DNA of 64,000 nucleotides from Ereboglobus sp. PH5-10 (GTDB lineage Bacteria > Verrucomicrobiota > Verrucomicrobiia > Opitutales > Opitutaceae): assembly GCF_029504735.1 (NCBI RefSeq), contig NZ_JAQFIP010000008.1, forward strand, positions 105,207 to 169,206, written 5' to 3'. Positions within the stretch are counted from its first letter, which is position 1. Every line of letters begins with the position of its first letter. The translations under genes were made by a program, and so were the position numbers. Of the stretch, positions 7,804 through 16,647 are shown one piece after another. The notes under the pieces were generated by a model. It made no database searches. It had not been told where the DNA came from and worked only from the letters and a program-made list of their open reading frames with translations.

Positions 7804-9975
7804 TTACCCGCCCGAGGCCAGCTTGAGCAGGCCCCAGAAGAGCGCGATGATGGCGCCGGAGGCGGCGCAACATGCAACGAAACCGACGGCGTCCTGCCTG
7901 TCCCACTTTCCAAATTCCCACGATGAGTTTTTGCCGAAGAGCTTGGTGTGGTCGAAGCGGCGCGGGTTGCGGCGCGTTTCCTCGATGGCCTGCGCCTCGA
8001 GTTCGGGCGTGTCGCCAACGGGCGTTTTCATTTTGCCATAGAAGAAATCGACCTGCCCGGGGTTGCGGTTCCGCGTCAGGAGGCTCATGAGAATGAGAAC
8101 GATGAAGGGCAGCGCGGCGTCCACATAGTAGCGGAGGTTTTCGCGATTGCGCGCGCTCATCGTGGCCGAGTCGACGATGCCGAGCTTGGTGGCCATGAAG
8201 TTCTCCATGTCGAAACGACCGCTGCCTTTCAGCGGACTGTTGGGATTGTCCTTGTCCACGCGGGTGACAACCTCCCAGTAAACGGGGGCCGGTTTGCCAT
8301 CCTTTTCAATGGAGGAAATCGCGAGCGACTGGTTGTTGGTCATCGCCGGAATCCACGGCGCGACAATCGGGAATGCGACATTGAGCGCGATCGCCACGAT
8401 GATCGCCGTCCACGCGGCGGGCAGCGTCACCCGGCGCCAGAAAAACATAACCATGATCAGCACGCCAAAGGGCACGTTGACGGTGATGACGAGCTTAACG
8501 ACCGCCATCATGTCCTTCATGAATGTCGCGGCGAAAAGCCCGACGACCAGAACCACGCAAATGGTGCACCGCGCAACAAACACACTTTTCGTCTCGCTGG
8601 CGGCGGGATTGAACACGCGGTAGATGTTGCGCGTGAACAAGGCCGAAACCGCGATGGATTTTGCGGCGAGATTCGACATCACGCCGGCGATAACCCCCGC
8701 GAGCATGAGGCCGATGAATCCGGGGATCGGGCCGAGCAGCCGCTCGGAAAGCATGCCCCACGCCGTGTCGGAATCGGCAAGCGCGTCAGGCCCGACAAAG
8801 AGCGCCGCGGCAATCAGGCCCGCGAACGTCCACAAAATGATCATCAGGCGTTTGCCGTAGAGACCGGTCACGCCCATGCGGGCGGCGGTTTCGTTTTTCG
8901 CGGAGCCCATGATGTTCATGTTCGGGCTGAGCGCGTTCATTTGTATAAGGCTTACCAGTGTGATCGCAAATATGCTCCAGCCCGTGAGCGAGCCGCCGAA
9001 CAAGTCGAACATCTTTGCAGGCACCCTCTCGGCAAGCTGCCCCCAGCCGCCGATCGCGTAGAGTCCGGTCGGGATGAGCAATATGGAGAAAATAATAATC
9101 AGCGTGCCCTGCAACGCCTCCGCGACCGCCGCGGCCTGCATGCCGCCGAGCACCATATACGCGCCCACGACCGCGATAAACATTATATAAAAACCCCATT
9201 TATACACAGGCGGGCGAAGCACCGACACATTGCTGTATATATCGCCGCGCGCCTTCGCGTCGCGCAAGTCCGCCAGGCGTTGCTGCTGCGCGGGCGCGAG
9301 CGGGGTGATGTTTTCAAAACTCTTCGTGTCCGCCGCCATGTCATGGGTGATTTCGGCGACGCGGGCGCGCTGCGCGCCGGTGAGCGCATCGGGCGCGATC
9401 GCATTCAAACCCGCCAGCTCGGCGGCGATGATCGACACGCGCTGTTGTGTTTCGAGGGCGCGCAACTCGCGGAAACTTTCGACGGCGGCGCGCTCCTCAA
9501 CCGTCCATGAATCCTCGGCCTTGTTCACCAGCGACGCCGTGATCGTGTAAGCCGTGAAACTGCCGAAACCAATCAGCAGCACCGCCACGCAAATCTGGAA
9601 CAGCGAATAAAACACGCCCATGCCCTTGCTGTTGAAACGGTCGACAAAAAGATCGGCCATCGTGAGCAGGCGCACGCGGCGAAACCACACGTTCATGAAC
9701 CAGTAATACGGGTTGATGAACACCGTCTGGAACGAATACCACGCGTTCGACGCGCCGCTTCTGTAAACGAAGCTCGCGTTGGAAACCGCGCCCTGCGGCT
9801 CGGTGGCGTTGCCGAAGTTGAGGAACGCCTGATAGAGCTTGCCGAGCTTGCGGCCCGCGAGGAAGTAACTCTCCTCACCCTTTGACGAGGCGGCCTTGGC
9901 GCGCCTCCCGATGTAAACAATCGCCGCGAAATAAGCGAGAACCACCAGGATGTCCAATATTCGGATGCCGTTCAT
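7804..9975 (-). CDS. sodium:solute symporter (SSS family) with a large extra loop
   Basis: Multi-spanning inner-membrane Na+/solute symporter. The opening MNGIRILDILVVLAYFAAIVYIGRRA and the following EESYFLAGRKLGKLYQAFLNFGN...TEPQGAV are typical SSS helix 1-2 features. Later helices include YMVLGGMQAAAVAEALQGTLIIIFSILLIPTGLYAIGG and GFIGLMLAGVIAGVMSNLAAKSIAVSALFTRNIYR. The protein has 723 residues against about 500-600 for common members. The excess is mostly a hydrophilic, helix-prone segment near residues 148-262 (ERAAVESFRELRALETQQR...), inserted between membrane helices, plus a C-terminal extension. It is the first gene of the leftward operon with rhaM, the lyase and the esterase, and is divergent from a LacI regulator. 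The substrate is therefore probably rhamnose or a small uronyl product; the specificity is inferred. Confidence 0.88.
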   Translation of the reverse strand: MNGIRILDILVVLAYFAAIVYIGRRAKAASSKGEESYFLAGRKLGKLYQAFLNFGNATEPQGAVSNASFVYRSGASNAWYSFQTVFINPYYWFMNVWFRRVRLLTMADLFVDRFNSKGMGVFYSLFQICVAVLLIGFGSFTAYTITASLVNKAEDSWTVEERAAVESFRELRALETQQRVSIIAAELAGLNAIAPDALTGAQRARVAEITHDMAADTKSFENITPLAPAQQQRLADLRDAKARGDIYSNVSVLRPPVYKWGFYIMFIAVVGAYMVLGGMQAAAVAEALQGTLIIIFSILLIPTGLYAIGGWGQLAERVPAKMFDLFGGSLTGWSIFAITLVSLIQMNALSPNMNIMGSAKNETAARMGVTGLYGKRLMIILWTFAGLIAAALFVGPDALADSDTAWGMLSERLLGPIPGFIGLMLAGVIAGVMSNLAAKSIAVSALFTRNIYRVFNPAASETKSVFVARCTICVVLVVGLFAATFMKDMMAVVKLVITVNVPFGVLIMVMFFWRRVTLPAAWTAIIVAIALNVAFPIVAPWIPAMTNNQSLAISSIEKDGKPAPVYWEVVTRVDKDNPNSPLKGSGRFDMENFMATKLGIVDSATMSARNRENLRYYVDAALPFIVLILMSLLTRNRNPGQVDFFYGKMKTPVGDTPELEAQAIEETRRNPRRFDHTKLFGKNSSWEFGKWDRQDAVGFVACCAASGAIIALFWGLLKLASGG

Positions 9976-10210
9976 ATAAAAATGCGAATTGGGTTATTTG
10001 ATTGATGAAATTGAACAACCCGCCGCAGTGCGTTTTGGGGCGGATATGGCGGGTTGGTTACGGGTGTTTGTCATCGGGGAAAGCGAAACGGGGCGCGTGC
10101 GCATTATCAGCACATTCAACCCGGCTTGCGCCGGCAACATTAACATTTACATGTGAAACAAACTTGATGTCTTTCGCGAACAGCCAACTCTCTGACAGTA
10201 AGAAGCACCC
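9976..10210. promoter_or_regulatory. divergent control region between symporter operon and LacI-type regulator
   Basis: This 235-nt gap between divergent genes should hold both promoters and the regulator's operator. Visible structure: a 9-bp inverted repeat CAACCCGCC (10016-10024) / GGCGGGTTG (10048-10056), and a near-palindrome TTTACATGTGAAA around 10148-10160. TGACAGTAAGAAGC at 10193-10206, just before the LacI start codon, recurs in other upstream regions of this window. Which element the regulator binds cannot be decided from sequence. Confidence 0.45.
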
Positions 10211-11254
10211 ATGTCCTCCACAGCCCCCTCCCTCCGCGATCTAGCAAAGACCCTTGGCCTCTCGCACACCACCGTTTCCGAGGCCCTGCGCAACAATCCC
10301 CGCGTCAAACCCGAGACGCGCCAGCGCGTGCACGACGCCGCCAAGGCCGCCGGCTATCAATACAACCCTCTCGCCGGCGCGCTCATGTCCGAAATGCGCC
10401 GATCACGCGCGACCACATTTCGCGGCGTGATCGCCATCGTCGATCTCGACGGCCCCGACGGACGCGCCCCCAGCTCCGCGCGCTACCACCGCGAACTCAC
10501 CAAGGGCGCCGTCGAGCGCGCCGAGGAACTCGGCTTCAAGGCCGAGGTATTTATCGTGGGCCACGACGGCATGACGCCCCAGCGCCTCGACACCATACTC
10601 CAGTCGCGCGGCATCCGCGGCGTGTTCCTGCTCCCCGTCAGCGACAACCCCGACCTCACAAAAATCAACTGGTCGCGCTACGCCAGCATCTACACCGATT
10701 ACGTGATCGAACAGCCTGCGCTCCACAACATCTGCCCCAACCACTACCGCGCCATGCTCATGGCGCTGCACCGCCTCCAGTCGCTGGGCTACAAACGCCC
10801 CGGCCTCGTGATTCAACAGCACCACGACGAGCGACTCTTCCACCGATGGGAAGCCGCCTACCAGATATACCAGCACCACTACAACAACAACACGACCAAG
10901 GTCCCCTCGCTCCTGTCGCGCGAAATCAACCGCGCGGACTTTTCCAAGTGGTTCAAGAAACACAAACCCGACGTCGTGCTCTGCCACCGCGCCGAGGTGC
11001 TCGACTGGATGCGCGAGTGCGGCGCGAAGGTTCCGCAGTCACACGGCTTCTGCTGCCTGAACATAATGATGAACCCCGACGTGCCCTGCGCCGGCCTGAA
11101 CCTCCAACCGCGCATTCTCGGCGCGCGCGGCATCGAACTCGTCATAGGCCAACTCTACCGCAACGAATGCGGCGTCCCCGAGCTGCGCACCACGACAACC
11201 GTGCCCGCCCAATGGGTTGACGGCCCGACGGTGCGGAACCTGAAAAAGAAATAA
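10211..11254 (+). CDS. LacI/GalR-family transcriptional regulator
   Basis: DNA-binding repressor or activator with a sugar-sensing domain. The N-terminal helix-turn-helix SLRDLAKTLGLSHTTVSEALRNNPRVKPETRQRV (residues 7-40) and hinge region AAGYQYNPLAGALMSEMRRSR are standard. The rest (about 65-340) is a periplasmic-binding-protein-like effector domain (RGVIAIVDLDG, RGIRGVFLLPVSDN, LGYKRPGLVIQQH, PDVVLCHRAEVLDWM). The length of 347 residues is normal. It is divergent from the symporter/rhaM/lyase/esterase operon and so is the likely local regulator, with an inducer from rhamnogalacturonan breakdown. The start at 10211 is supported by the HTH beginning at residue 7. Confidence 0.9.
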   Translation: MSSTAPSLRDLAKTLGLSHTTVSEALRNNPRVKPETRQRVHDAAKAAGYQYNPLAGALMSEMRRSRATTFRGVIAIVDLDGPDGRAPSSARYHRELTKGAVERAEELGFKAEVFIVGHDGMTPQRLDTILQSRGIRGVFLLPVSDNPDLTKINWSRYASIYTDYVIEQPALHNICPNHYRAMLMALHRLQSLGYKRPGLVIQQHHDERLFHRWEAAYQIYQHHYNNNTTKVPSLLSREINRADFSKWFKKHKPDVVLCHRAEVLDWMRECGAKVPQSHGFCCLNIMMNPDVPCAGLNLQPRILGARGIELVIGQLYRNECGVPELRTTTTVPAQWVDGPTVRNLKKK

Positions 11255-11356
11255 GCATCCCTTGCGATTATTTTTGGGCGTTGTAAAGCAGCGCGGCTTC
11301 GCCGTTCAGAACGCCACCGCGTTCTGCGACCCGCCGTCCTGCCACTTTTAATTCCC

Positions 11357-11377
11357 GGCGCGCTCGGCGAGCGCGCC
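11357..11377. repeat. GC-rich palindrome in the gap between convergent lacI-type and PL11 genes
   Basis: Arms GGCGCGCTCG (11357-11366) and CGAGCGCGCC (11368-11377) pair perfectly around one base. It lies in the 162-nt gap where the two genes converge, so it could act as a bidirectional transcription stop, although no T-run is present. A second weaker hairpin, CAGAACGC/GCGTTCTG, is about 50 nt to its left. Confidence 0.5.
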
Positions 11378-11416
11378 CCACCCTTTCAAAGGTCAAACCG
11401 AGCTTGCTAATGGCAT

Positions 11417-13417
11417 TTATCTTTCGTCGCGGGCTGCCGTGACAATGTCTGGTTTCGCCGGCGGCGTCATGCCTTCGCCGAGATAAAACCCGGGATGCGG
11501 CGGCTGGTTGTAGGCGGTGTTCTGCCACGCGATCGCCAGGCGATACTGGCGGTCGTGCATGAGCGTGCGGAGGCGGTGCTCCGTCGGGATCGTCGTCGTG
11601 TAAATGCGCAGTTCGCGGTTGTCCTTCGTGCGCCAGATCACTTCCTCGCGCCAGTCGCCAAAGATGTCGCCGCTCAGGCAGGGCGTGGCCTTGGTGCCGT
11701 TGTTGGTCACGCACTCGGGATCGGACAAAAGCATGTCGGAGGTTTGCGTTTTCCAATTCCATTTCGATATCCACGCGCGCCCGCGTCGCGAGTCGCCGTC
11801 GAGAAATTCACGCAGGAGATCGCCGTCCCACCAAATGAGGAAGTTTTTTTCACGCGGGGGCTTTTTTGAAATGACGTTGCCCTTGTTGTCGTAAAGCGCG
11901 CCGTAGCTGGCCCACATCTCGCAACCTTTTGTGCGCGGATCAATGTCGGCGGCGACACCGCGGCCGACGTCGGCTTTTTTGCCCCACTCGTCGCCCTTGG
12001 GGCCGACGCCGAAGAGCAGCGTGCCCGTGCGCGCGTCGCGGTATTCGATGCCCGCGTCGCCATACGAGCGCCGGCTTTCGTGAACCATGAACACCTGCTG
12101 CCCGCCGCGATCCGGGTCCATGACGCTCATGTGCAGCGCGTCGCCGTGGCCGAGCCCGGTCGAGTAGAGCCCCTTGCCGTCGTTGTTGATGGCGGCGGCG
12201 CCGTAGATGATTTCGTCGCAGCCGTCGCCATCGACATCGCCGACGGTCACGCTGTGCGCGCCCTGGCCGTTGTATTGTTTGTTGCCGGGCGTGCCGTCCT
12301 CGCTGTCAAAAACCCAGCGTTGCGAGAGCTTGCCGTCGCGCCAGTCCCACGCGGCGAGCACGGCGCGCGTGTAATAACCGCGGCACATGACGAGGCTCGG
12401 GCGGCTTCCGTCGAGATACGCCGTGGCGGCGAGGAAACGGTCGATGCGGTTTCCGTTGCCGTCGCCCCAGATTTCCCTCTGACGAGCGCCGTCCGGATTG
12501 TCGTCGCGGTTTTCGGGATCGCGTTGCGGGTGGTATCGCACGGTGGACATGGCCGCGCCGGTCCTGCCGTTGAAAATGGTGAGGTATTCGGGGCCGGAGA
12601 GTATGCGCCCGGTGTGGCGGCCTTCCGTGCCGCGATGGTCGGCGTTCGCGTCGCCGATGGCTTTTCCAACGCCGTCGATGGTGCCGGCGGCGGTCTTGCA
12701 GGCGACCTCGGCAAACCCGTCGCCGTCGAAATCATAAACCTGGAATTGTGTGTAATGCGCGCCGGCGCGGATGTTTTTTCCGAGGTCGATGCGCCAGAGA
12801 AAAGTGCCGTCGAGTTTGTAGGCGTCGATAAGCACATTGCCCGTGTGGCCGTCGTGGGCGTTGTCGTGCGCGTTGGTCGGATCCCATTTTAATATGATCT
12901 CATATTCACCGTCGCCGTCGAGGTCGCCGACCGAGCAGTCGTTGGCATTGTAGGTATAGGATTCTCCAGCGGGTGTGACGCCGCCCTCGGGGACGCGCAA
13001 CGGGATGGAGATGTATTGGCGCACGGGCGCGTTTGGCCGGAGCGTGTTGAGCGAGGTTTTTTTCGCGGCGGCGGGGAAGCTTTGTTCGCCGGTGATGACG
13101 CGCACCGAGTAGGTGTTGGTTTTCGAGAAATCGGCGGATTTGTCGGTGAAGTGCGTGGCCTTGGCGAGGGGCGCCGTGTTGAGTTTCACGGGCGCTCCGC
13201 CGTCGGTGGAGCGGTAAATATCAAACGCCGTGTCGGACGCCTCCGTGCCGAGCAAGCGCCAGCTCACGAACGCGGACGACTTGGTCGCGCGCACCGCGAC
13301 AACCCCGCGGTCAAGCGCCTCCATTTGCGACGGCGCGGCGGTGACGGCGACGGCTCCAAGCAAGAGGGAGGCGGCGAGGAGGCAGAGTGGGATCGGGTGG
13401 AATTTTTTCATGCGCAT
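11417..13417 (-). CDS. rhamnogalacturonan lyase, polysaccharide lyase family 11 (YesW/YesX-like)
   Basis: Cleaves the Rha-alpha-1,4-GalA bond of rhamnogalacturonan-I by beta-elimination. Start chosen at MRMKKFHPIPLCLLAASLLLGA, a Sec signal peptide. The frame extends further upstream, but that DNA contains the promoter-like elements described separately. After the signal comes an N-terminal Fn3-like part (DRGVVAVRATKSSAFVSWRLLG), then an eight-bladed propeller with repeated metal-binding loops of the DxDGDG kind: VGDLDGDGEYEI, VYDFDGDGFAEV, VGDVDGDGCDEI, SGDIFGDWREEV. Family hallmarks HDGHTGNVLIDAYKLDG, YTQFQVYDFDGDG and the C-terminal YRLAIAWQNTAYNQPPHPGFYLG are present. At 666 residues it is the usual length. 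A conserved dyad and extended -10 element lie upstream. Confidence 0.92.
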   Translation of the reverse strand: MRMKKFHPIPLCLLAASLLLGAVAVTAAPSQMEALDRGVVAVRATKSSAFVSWRLLGTEASDTAFDIYRSTDGGAPVKLNTAPLAKATHFTDKSADFSKTNTYSVRVITGEQSFPAAAKKTSLNTLRPNAPVRQYISIPLRVPEGGVTPAGESYTYNANDCSVGDLDGDGEYEIILKWDPTNAHDNAHDGHTGNVLIDAYKLDGTFLWRIDLGKNIRAGAHYTQFQVYDFDGDGFAEVACKTAAGTIDGVGKAIGDANADHRGTEGRHTGRILSGPEYLTIFNGRTGAAMSTVRYHPQRDPENRDDNPDGARQREIWGDGNGNRIDRFLAATAYLDGSRPSLVMCRGYYTRAVLAAWDWRDGKLSQRWVFDSEDGTPGNKQYNGQGAHSVTVGDVDGDGCDEIIYGAAAINNDGKGLYSTGLGHGDALHMSVMDPDRGGQQVFMVHESRRSYGDAGIEYRDARTGTLLFGVGPKGDEWGKKADVGRGVAADIDPRTKGCEMWASYGALYDNKGNVISKKPPREKNFLIWWDGDLLREFLDGDSRRGRAWISKWNWKTQTSDMLLSDPECVTNNGTKATPCLSGDIFGDWREEVIWRTKDNRELRIYTTTIPTEHRLRTLMHDRQYRLAIAWQNTAYNQPPHPGFYLGEGMTPPAKPDIVTAARDER

Positions 13418-13472
13418 AAAGGAGCTTGAGGATTGATTGCATATCGCGCCATGCAGTTGGCGCATGATGGAA

Positions 13473-13516
13473 AGAATACCGAAGCGCGCATTCGCTGCGC
13501 CTCCCCAAAATTGGGG
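13473..13516 (-). promoter_or_regulatory. candidate activated promoter of PL11 gene (dyad plus extended -10), site C
   Basis: Reading toward the gene, a dyad CCCCAATTTTGGGG (13503-13516) is followed after 22 nt by GGTATTCT, an extended -10 box whose hexamer TATTCT occupies 13473-13478. The hexamer is 56 nt upstream of the start codon. The same architecture occurs at 32763-32806 and 37995-38039. If the hexamer is a real -10, the dyad centre falls near -43, where activators commonly bind. Confidence 0.6.
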
Positions 13517-13540
13517 ATTTTTCGCCCCGTCCATTGTCTT

Positions 13541-13557
13541 GCGGGCAGGATGCCCGC
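13541..13557. repeat. small GCGGGCA/TGCCCGC hairpin upstream of PL11 gene
   Basis: A 7-bp perfect inverted repeat with a 3-nt loop sits just behind the stop of the GH2 gene and 24 nt upstream of the site C dyad. It resembles a generic intergenic hairpin and could end GH2 transcription or shield the PL11 promoter. There is no T-run. Confidence 0.4.
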
Positions 13558-13586
13558 GCTCCCGGGCACAAGCGTGGTTCGCCCAA

Positions 13587-16538
13587 CTATTTTAATATTT
13601 CGTAGAATTCAACCTCGCCGATGCTCAGGGTTTTGCCGCCGATTTTGTCGGCTCCGGTGGAGGCGTTTTCCTTTGCGGCGACTTCGCTCATGGTGAAGGC
13701 GTCGCGCGCCTCGGAGCTGCCCTGCAACTCAATGCGCACGACCTTGCCAGCGACGGCGGGCTTCACCGCGAGGGTCACATAACCGAGACTCTTCGGTGTC
13801 GCGTCGCGGTGGATCTCAACGCCGTCGAGCGTAATGCTCACCGGGTAACTGCGCTGGCGCCAGCCGGTGAGCCGCAATGTGATTTCGTCCAGCTTCGCGG
13901 GACGCTCAAGCGTGTATTCAATCCACGCGCCGGCGAGATCGTTCGCGCTCGTCCACGCCGTCGTCTCGTCATCGTCGTAACTCTTGGCGGCATCGGCGGC
14001 ATTTGAGCCGGCGCGCACGGAAACCACCCCGACCGGTGTGCGCGAGATTTTATACGACGGGCCCGCGGGTGTCGGGCCGCGATCAGGGCGGGCGATTTCC
14101 GGCTCGGGTTGCAAGGCGGCGAGGCCGTTGTGCGACGGATACTCGACCGAGTGGAGCGTGAGCGCGGCGGGGCGCAACGAACCCGAACGGGCGCGAAGCG
14201 TGATCGCGCCGGGCTGGCGCGTGGTGCGAATCAGGACGCGATTCACCCCGCATTCGACCGGCAGCGTTTTCGAAAGAATGTAGTTGTCGGCGCGCCCGTG
14301 CCCGATGCCGCCGCGCCATTCGGCGGGACCGTCGAGTTCAAACTCGACCAAGTCGAGCGCGGTCGGGCAGCGGCGGCCATCGGCATCGACGACCTCGAAC
14401 TCGACCAGCGCGAGGTCGTGCCCGTCCGCGTGGTAGTTTGCCTTGCCGATGTTTTTCAGGCGCAAGGCTGCCGGTTCGCCGGCTGTTTGGATGACGGCTT
14501 CGGTGACTTTTTTTCCGGCGGTGTCATAACCGGCCGCGCGGAGTTCGCCCGGCTGCCAGGCAATGTTTTCAAATGTATAAAGAAACCGGTGCGACTGCGC
14601 GCCGCGCCCGAGCGATTTTCCATTGAGAAACAACTCAACCGCGTCGGCGCTCGATACAACGCATATGTTTTTTACGGTGCCGGGCGCGTAGTTCCAGTGG
14701 CCGATGATGTGCGCGGCGGGGCGCTCGATATCGACCCACGCGTCCCACATGACCTTGTGCGCGTGGAAGCCGTCCTTGGGAATGCGCATGGCGTCAACCT
14801 CGCCGCTGCGACGGTAGTTTTCGGAGCCGCGATGATGCGTGTTGGAATCGGAAAATATAATATTGGTGCCGCCGCTGTTCACGCGACGCCCGGTGCCGGG
14901 ACGCTCGCGCCAGTAATCATACCAGCGCACTATGTTCTCGATGGCATGGGAGTCCTGGTTGCGATTATAGACGGCGGCGGGCGCGTTTCTATATAACGGG
15001 CCGTCGCCGTCCTTGTGATAAGGCGGCGAGTAGTCATCCCAATATTTGCGCAAACCCTCGTCGCGCGAATACTCCATCTGCCAAAAGGGGATGCGCGCGC
15101 TTTTGTTTATATAAAGCATGTGGCCGCCGTATTCGGCGATTTTGCTGTTGAGCATGTCGCGGGAACCCGAGGCGCGCCCGCCGTGCGGATCGTATTTGTC
15201 GCGCAGGGCCCTCATTTCGATCATGTGCTCCTCCGAGACGCCGTTGTTGCCGGACTCGTAGAAGAGGATGCTCGGATTGTTGCGGTTGTAGATGATGGCG
15301 TCGCGCATGACCTCGACGCGCTGCTCCCAGCGGCGGCCGGTCACGTCGCGCTCGGAATCGCCGGCGGGCATCGCCTGGATGAGGCCGACGCGGTCGCACG
15401 ATTCGACGTCCTGTTTCCAGGGTGTGATGTGCATCCAGCGCACAAGATTGCCGCCGCTTTCAACCATGAGCCCGTTGCTGAAATCGCTGAGCCACGCGGG
15501 CACGCTCGCGCCGATGGCGGGCCATTCGTTTGAGGTGCGCTGCGCGTAACCGTGCATTTGGATGACGCGGTCGTTGAGCGTGATCATGCCGTTGGCGTAT
15601 TCGGTTTTGCGGAAACCGGTGCGCGTGGTGACGGTGTCCACGGGTTTGCCGGCAACCGAGATCGTGGTGCGCACATCATAGAGCGCGCCGTGCCCCCAGC
15701 TCCAAAAGTCGATGTTTTTGGCGCGCGCGCTTGTCTTCAAAACGGCGGTTTCACCGGGGGCGATATTGACGGGGGCCGCGGCGGAAACTTTCACGCCGAG
15801 CGCGGGGATTTCCATTGCATACAAGGCGGCCTGCGACTTGCCGGTTTCGTTGCGCACCTCGGATTCGGCGTGAATCGTGGCGGCGCGGTTTTTAATATCA
15901 AAATCAACGGCGTATATATAAACGCCGGTCGTCTTGAGGTTCGAATAAAGCGGGAGCGTTTGATAAAGTTTTTTCGTGATATGCAGGCGGACGTTTTTTG
16001 TGATGCCGCCGTAGTTGGCGTTGAAGTTTTTGTCGGCCCATTGGTAGCGCTGGTTGGTTTCCTTTTCGCGATAGTCCCAGGAGTTGTCAGTGCGCACGGC
16101 GATGACGTTTTCGCCGGCGACGAGCTGCCCGGTGATATCGAAGCCAAATGCCATGATGCCATTTTCGCCACGGCCAACGTGCTTGCCGTTCACATAAACC
16201 TCGGCCGCCTGCCGCACGCCCTCGAACTCGATGAAGATTTTTGTGTTATCGAGCTGCGCGGCGGTGAGAGTGAAATATTTCCGATACCAGGCGACGCCAG
16301 TCGAGTGATCCTTGATGTCCTTGCTGAAAGCGTCGTCCTCGTTCCACGCGCGCGGGAGCGTGACGAGTTTCCACGCGGAGTCGTCGAAGTCCCTGGCATC
16401 GGCGCGGACAGGGTCGCCGACGTGCAAGCGCCAGTCGAGATTGAGGTTGTGGGTTTCGCGTTGCGCAAGGGCGGCGGGCGCGAGAACGAGCGATGCGAGG
16501 ACGGCGAGCAGAAAAACGTGAAGTTTGGGCTGATTCAT
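13587..16538 (-). CDS. exported glycoside hydrolase family 2 protein (beta-galactosidase-like)
   Basis: Signal peptide MNQPKLHVFLLAVLASLVLAPAALAQ. A GH2 sugar-binding jelly roll follows (about 40-215, with WYRKYFTL, IFIEFEGVRQAAEVYVNGKHVG, NVIAVRTDNS). Next come an Ig-like domain, a TIM barrel (about 345-600), a DUF4982-like strand domain (WNYAPGTVKNICVVSSADAVELFLNGKSLG), a further Ig-like part and a C-terminal F5/8-type C or CBM-like domain (from about 855). The predicted nucleophile is Glu in WQMEYSRDE (near 490). The acid/base block reads FYESGNNG (near 428), where many GH2 enzymes have GNE; this may be a subfamily feature or altered chemistry. Removal of galactose side chains from rhamnogalacturonan is inferred from context. 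Confidence 0.85.
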   Translation of the reverse strand: MNQPKLHVFLLAVLASLVLAPAALAQRETHNLNLDWRLHVGDPVRADARDFDDSAWKLVTLPRAWNEDDAFSKDIKDHSTGVAWYRKYFTLTAAQLDNTKIFIEFEGVRQAAEVYVNGKHVGRGENGIMAFGFDITGQLVAGENVIAVRTDNSWDYREKETNQRYQWADKNFNANYGGITKNVRLHITKKLYQTLPLYSNLKTTGVYIYAVDFDIKNRAATIHAESEVRNETGKSQAALYAMEIPALGVKVSAAAPVNIAPGETAVLKTSARAKNIDFWSWGHGALYDVRTTISVAGKPVDTVTTRTGFRKTEYANGMITLNDRVIQMHGYAQRTSNEWPAIGASVPAWLSDFSNGLMVESGGNLVRWMHITPWKQDVESCDRVGLIQAMPAGDSERDVTGRRWEQRVEVMRDAIIYNRNNPSILFYESGNNGVSEEHMIEMRALRDKYDPHGGRASGSRDMLNSKIAEYGGHMLYINKSARIPFWQMEYSRDEGLRKYWDDYSPPYHKDGDGPLYRNAPAAVYNRNQDSHAIENIVRWYDYWRERPGTGRRVNSGGTNIIFSDSNTHHRGSENYRRSGEVDAMRIPKDGFHAHKVMWDAWVDIERPAAHIIGHWNYAPGTVKNICVVSSADAVELFLNGKSLGRGAQSHRFLYTFENIAWQPGELRAAGYDTAGKKVTEAVIQTAGEPAALRLKNIGKANYHADGHDLALVEFEVVDADGRRCPTALDLVEFELDGPAEWRGGIGHGRADNYILSKTLPVECGVNRVLIRTTRQPGAITLRARSGSLRPAALTLHSVEYPSHNGLAALQPEPEIARPDRGPTPAGPSYKISRTPVGVVSVRAGSNAADAAKSYDDDETTAWTSANDLAGAWIEYTLERPAKLDEITLRLTGWRQRSYPVSITLDGVEIHRDATPKSLGYVTLAVKPAVAGKVVRIELQGSSEARDAFTMSEVAAKENASTGADKIGGKTLSIGEVEFYEILK

Positions 16539-16570
16539 TGAGCGTGGCTGACGGAAAATGGTTTATTTTG

Positions 16571-16632
16571 GAGACAGAGAACACGGATGCGGACTTCGCC
16601 GCATTTGTGTTTATTCGTGTGATCCGTGTTGG
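16571..16632. repeat. inverted repeat ACACGGAT...ATCCGTGT between SGNH esterase and GH2 gene
   Basis: ACACGGAT (16581-16588) pairs with ATCCGTGT (16622-16629), and an inner hairpin GCGG/CCGC lies between them. The intervening ATTTGTGTTTATTCGTGTG has the same degenerate unit style as the other dispersed repeats. It fills the centre of the 109-nt gap between two same-strand genes. Confidence 0.55.
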
Positions 16633-16647
16633 AGTGACGGATTGGGT

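Noticed and set aside
11255..11416. Rho-independent terminator after the LacI-type gene
   Set aside because: A strong palindrome is present, but no T-run follows it on either strand, so it is listed only as a repeat.
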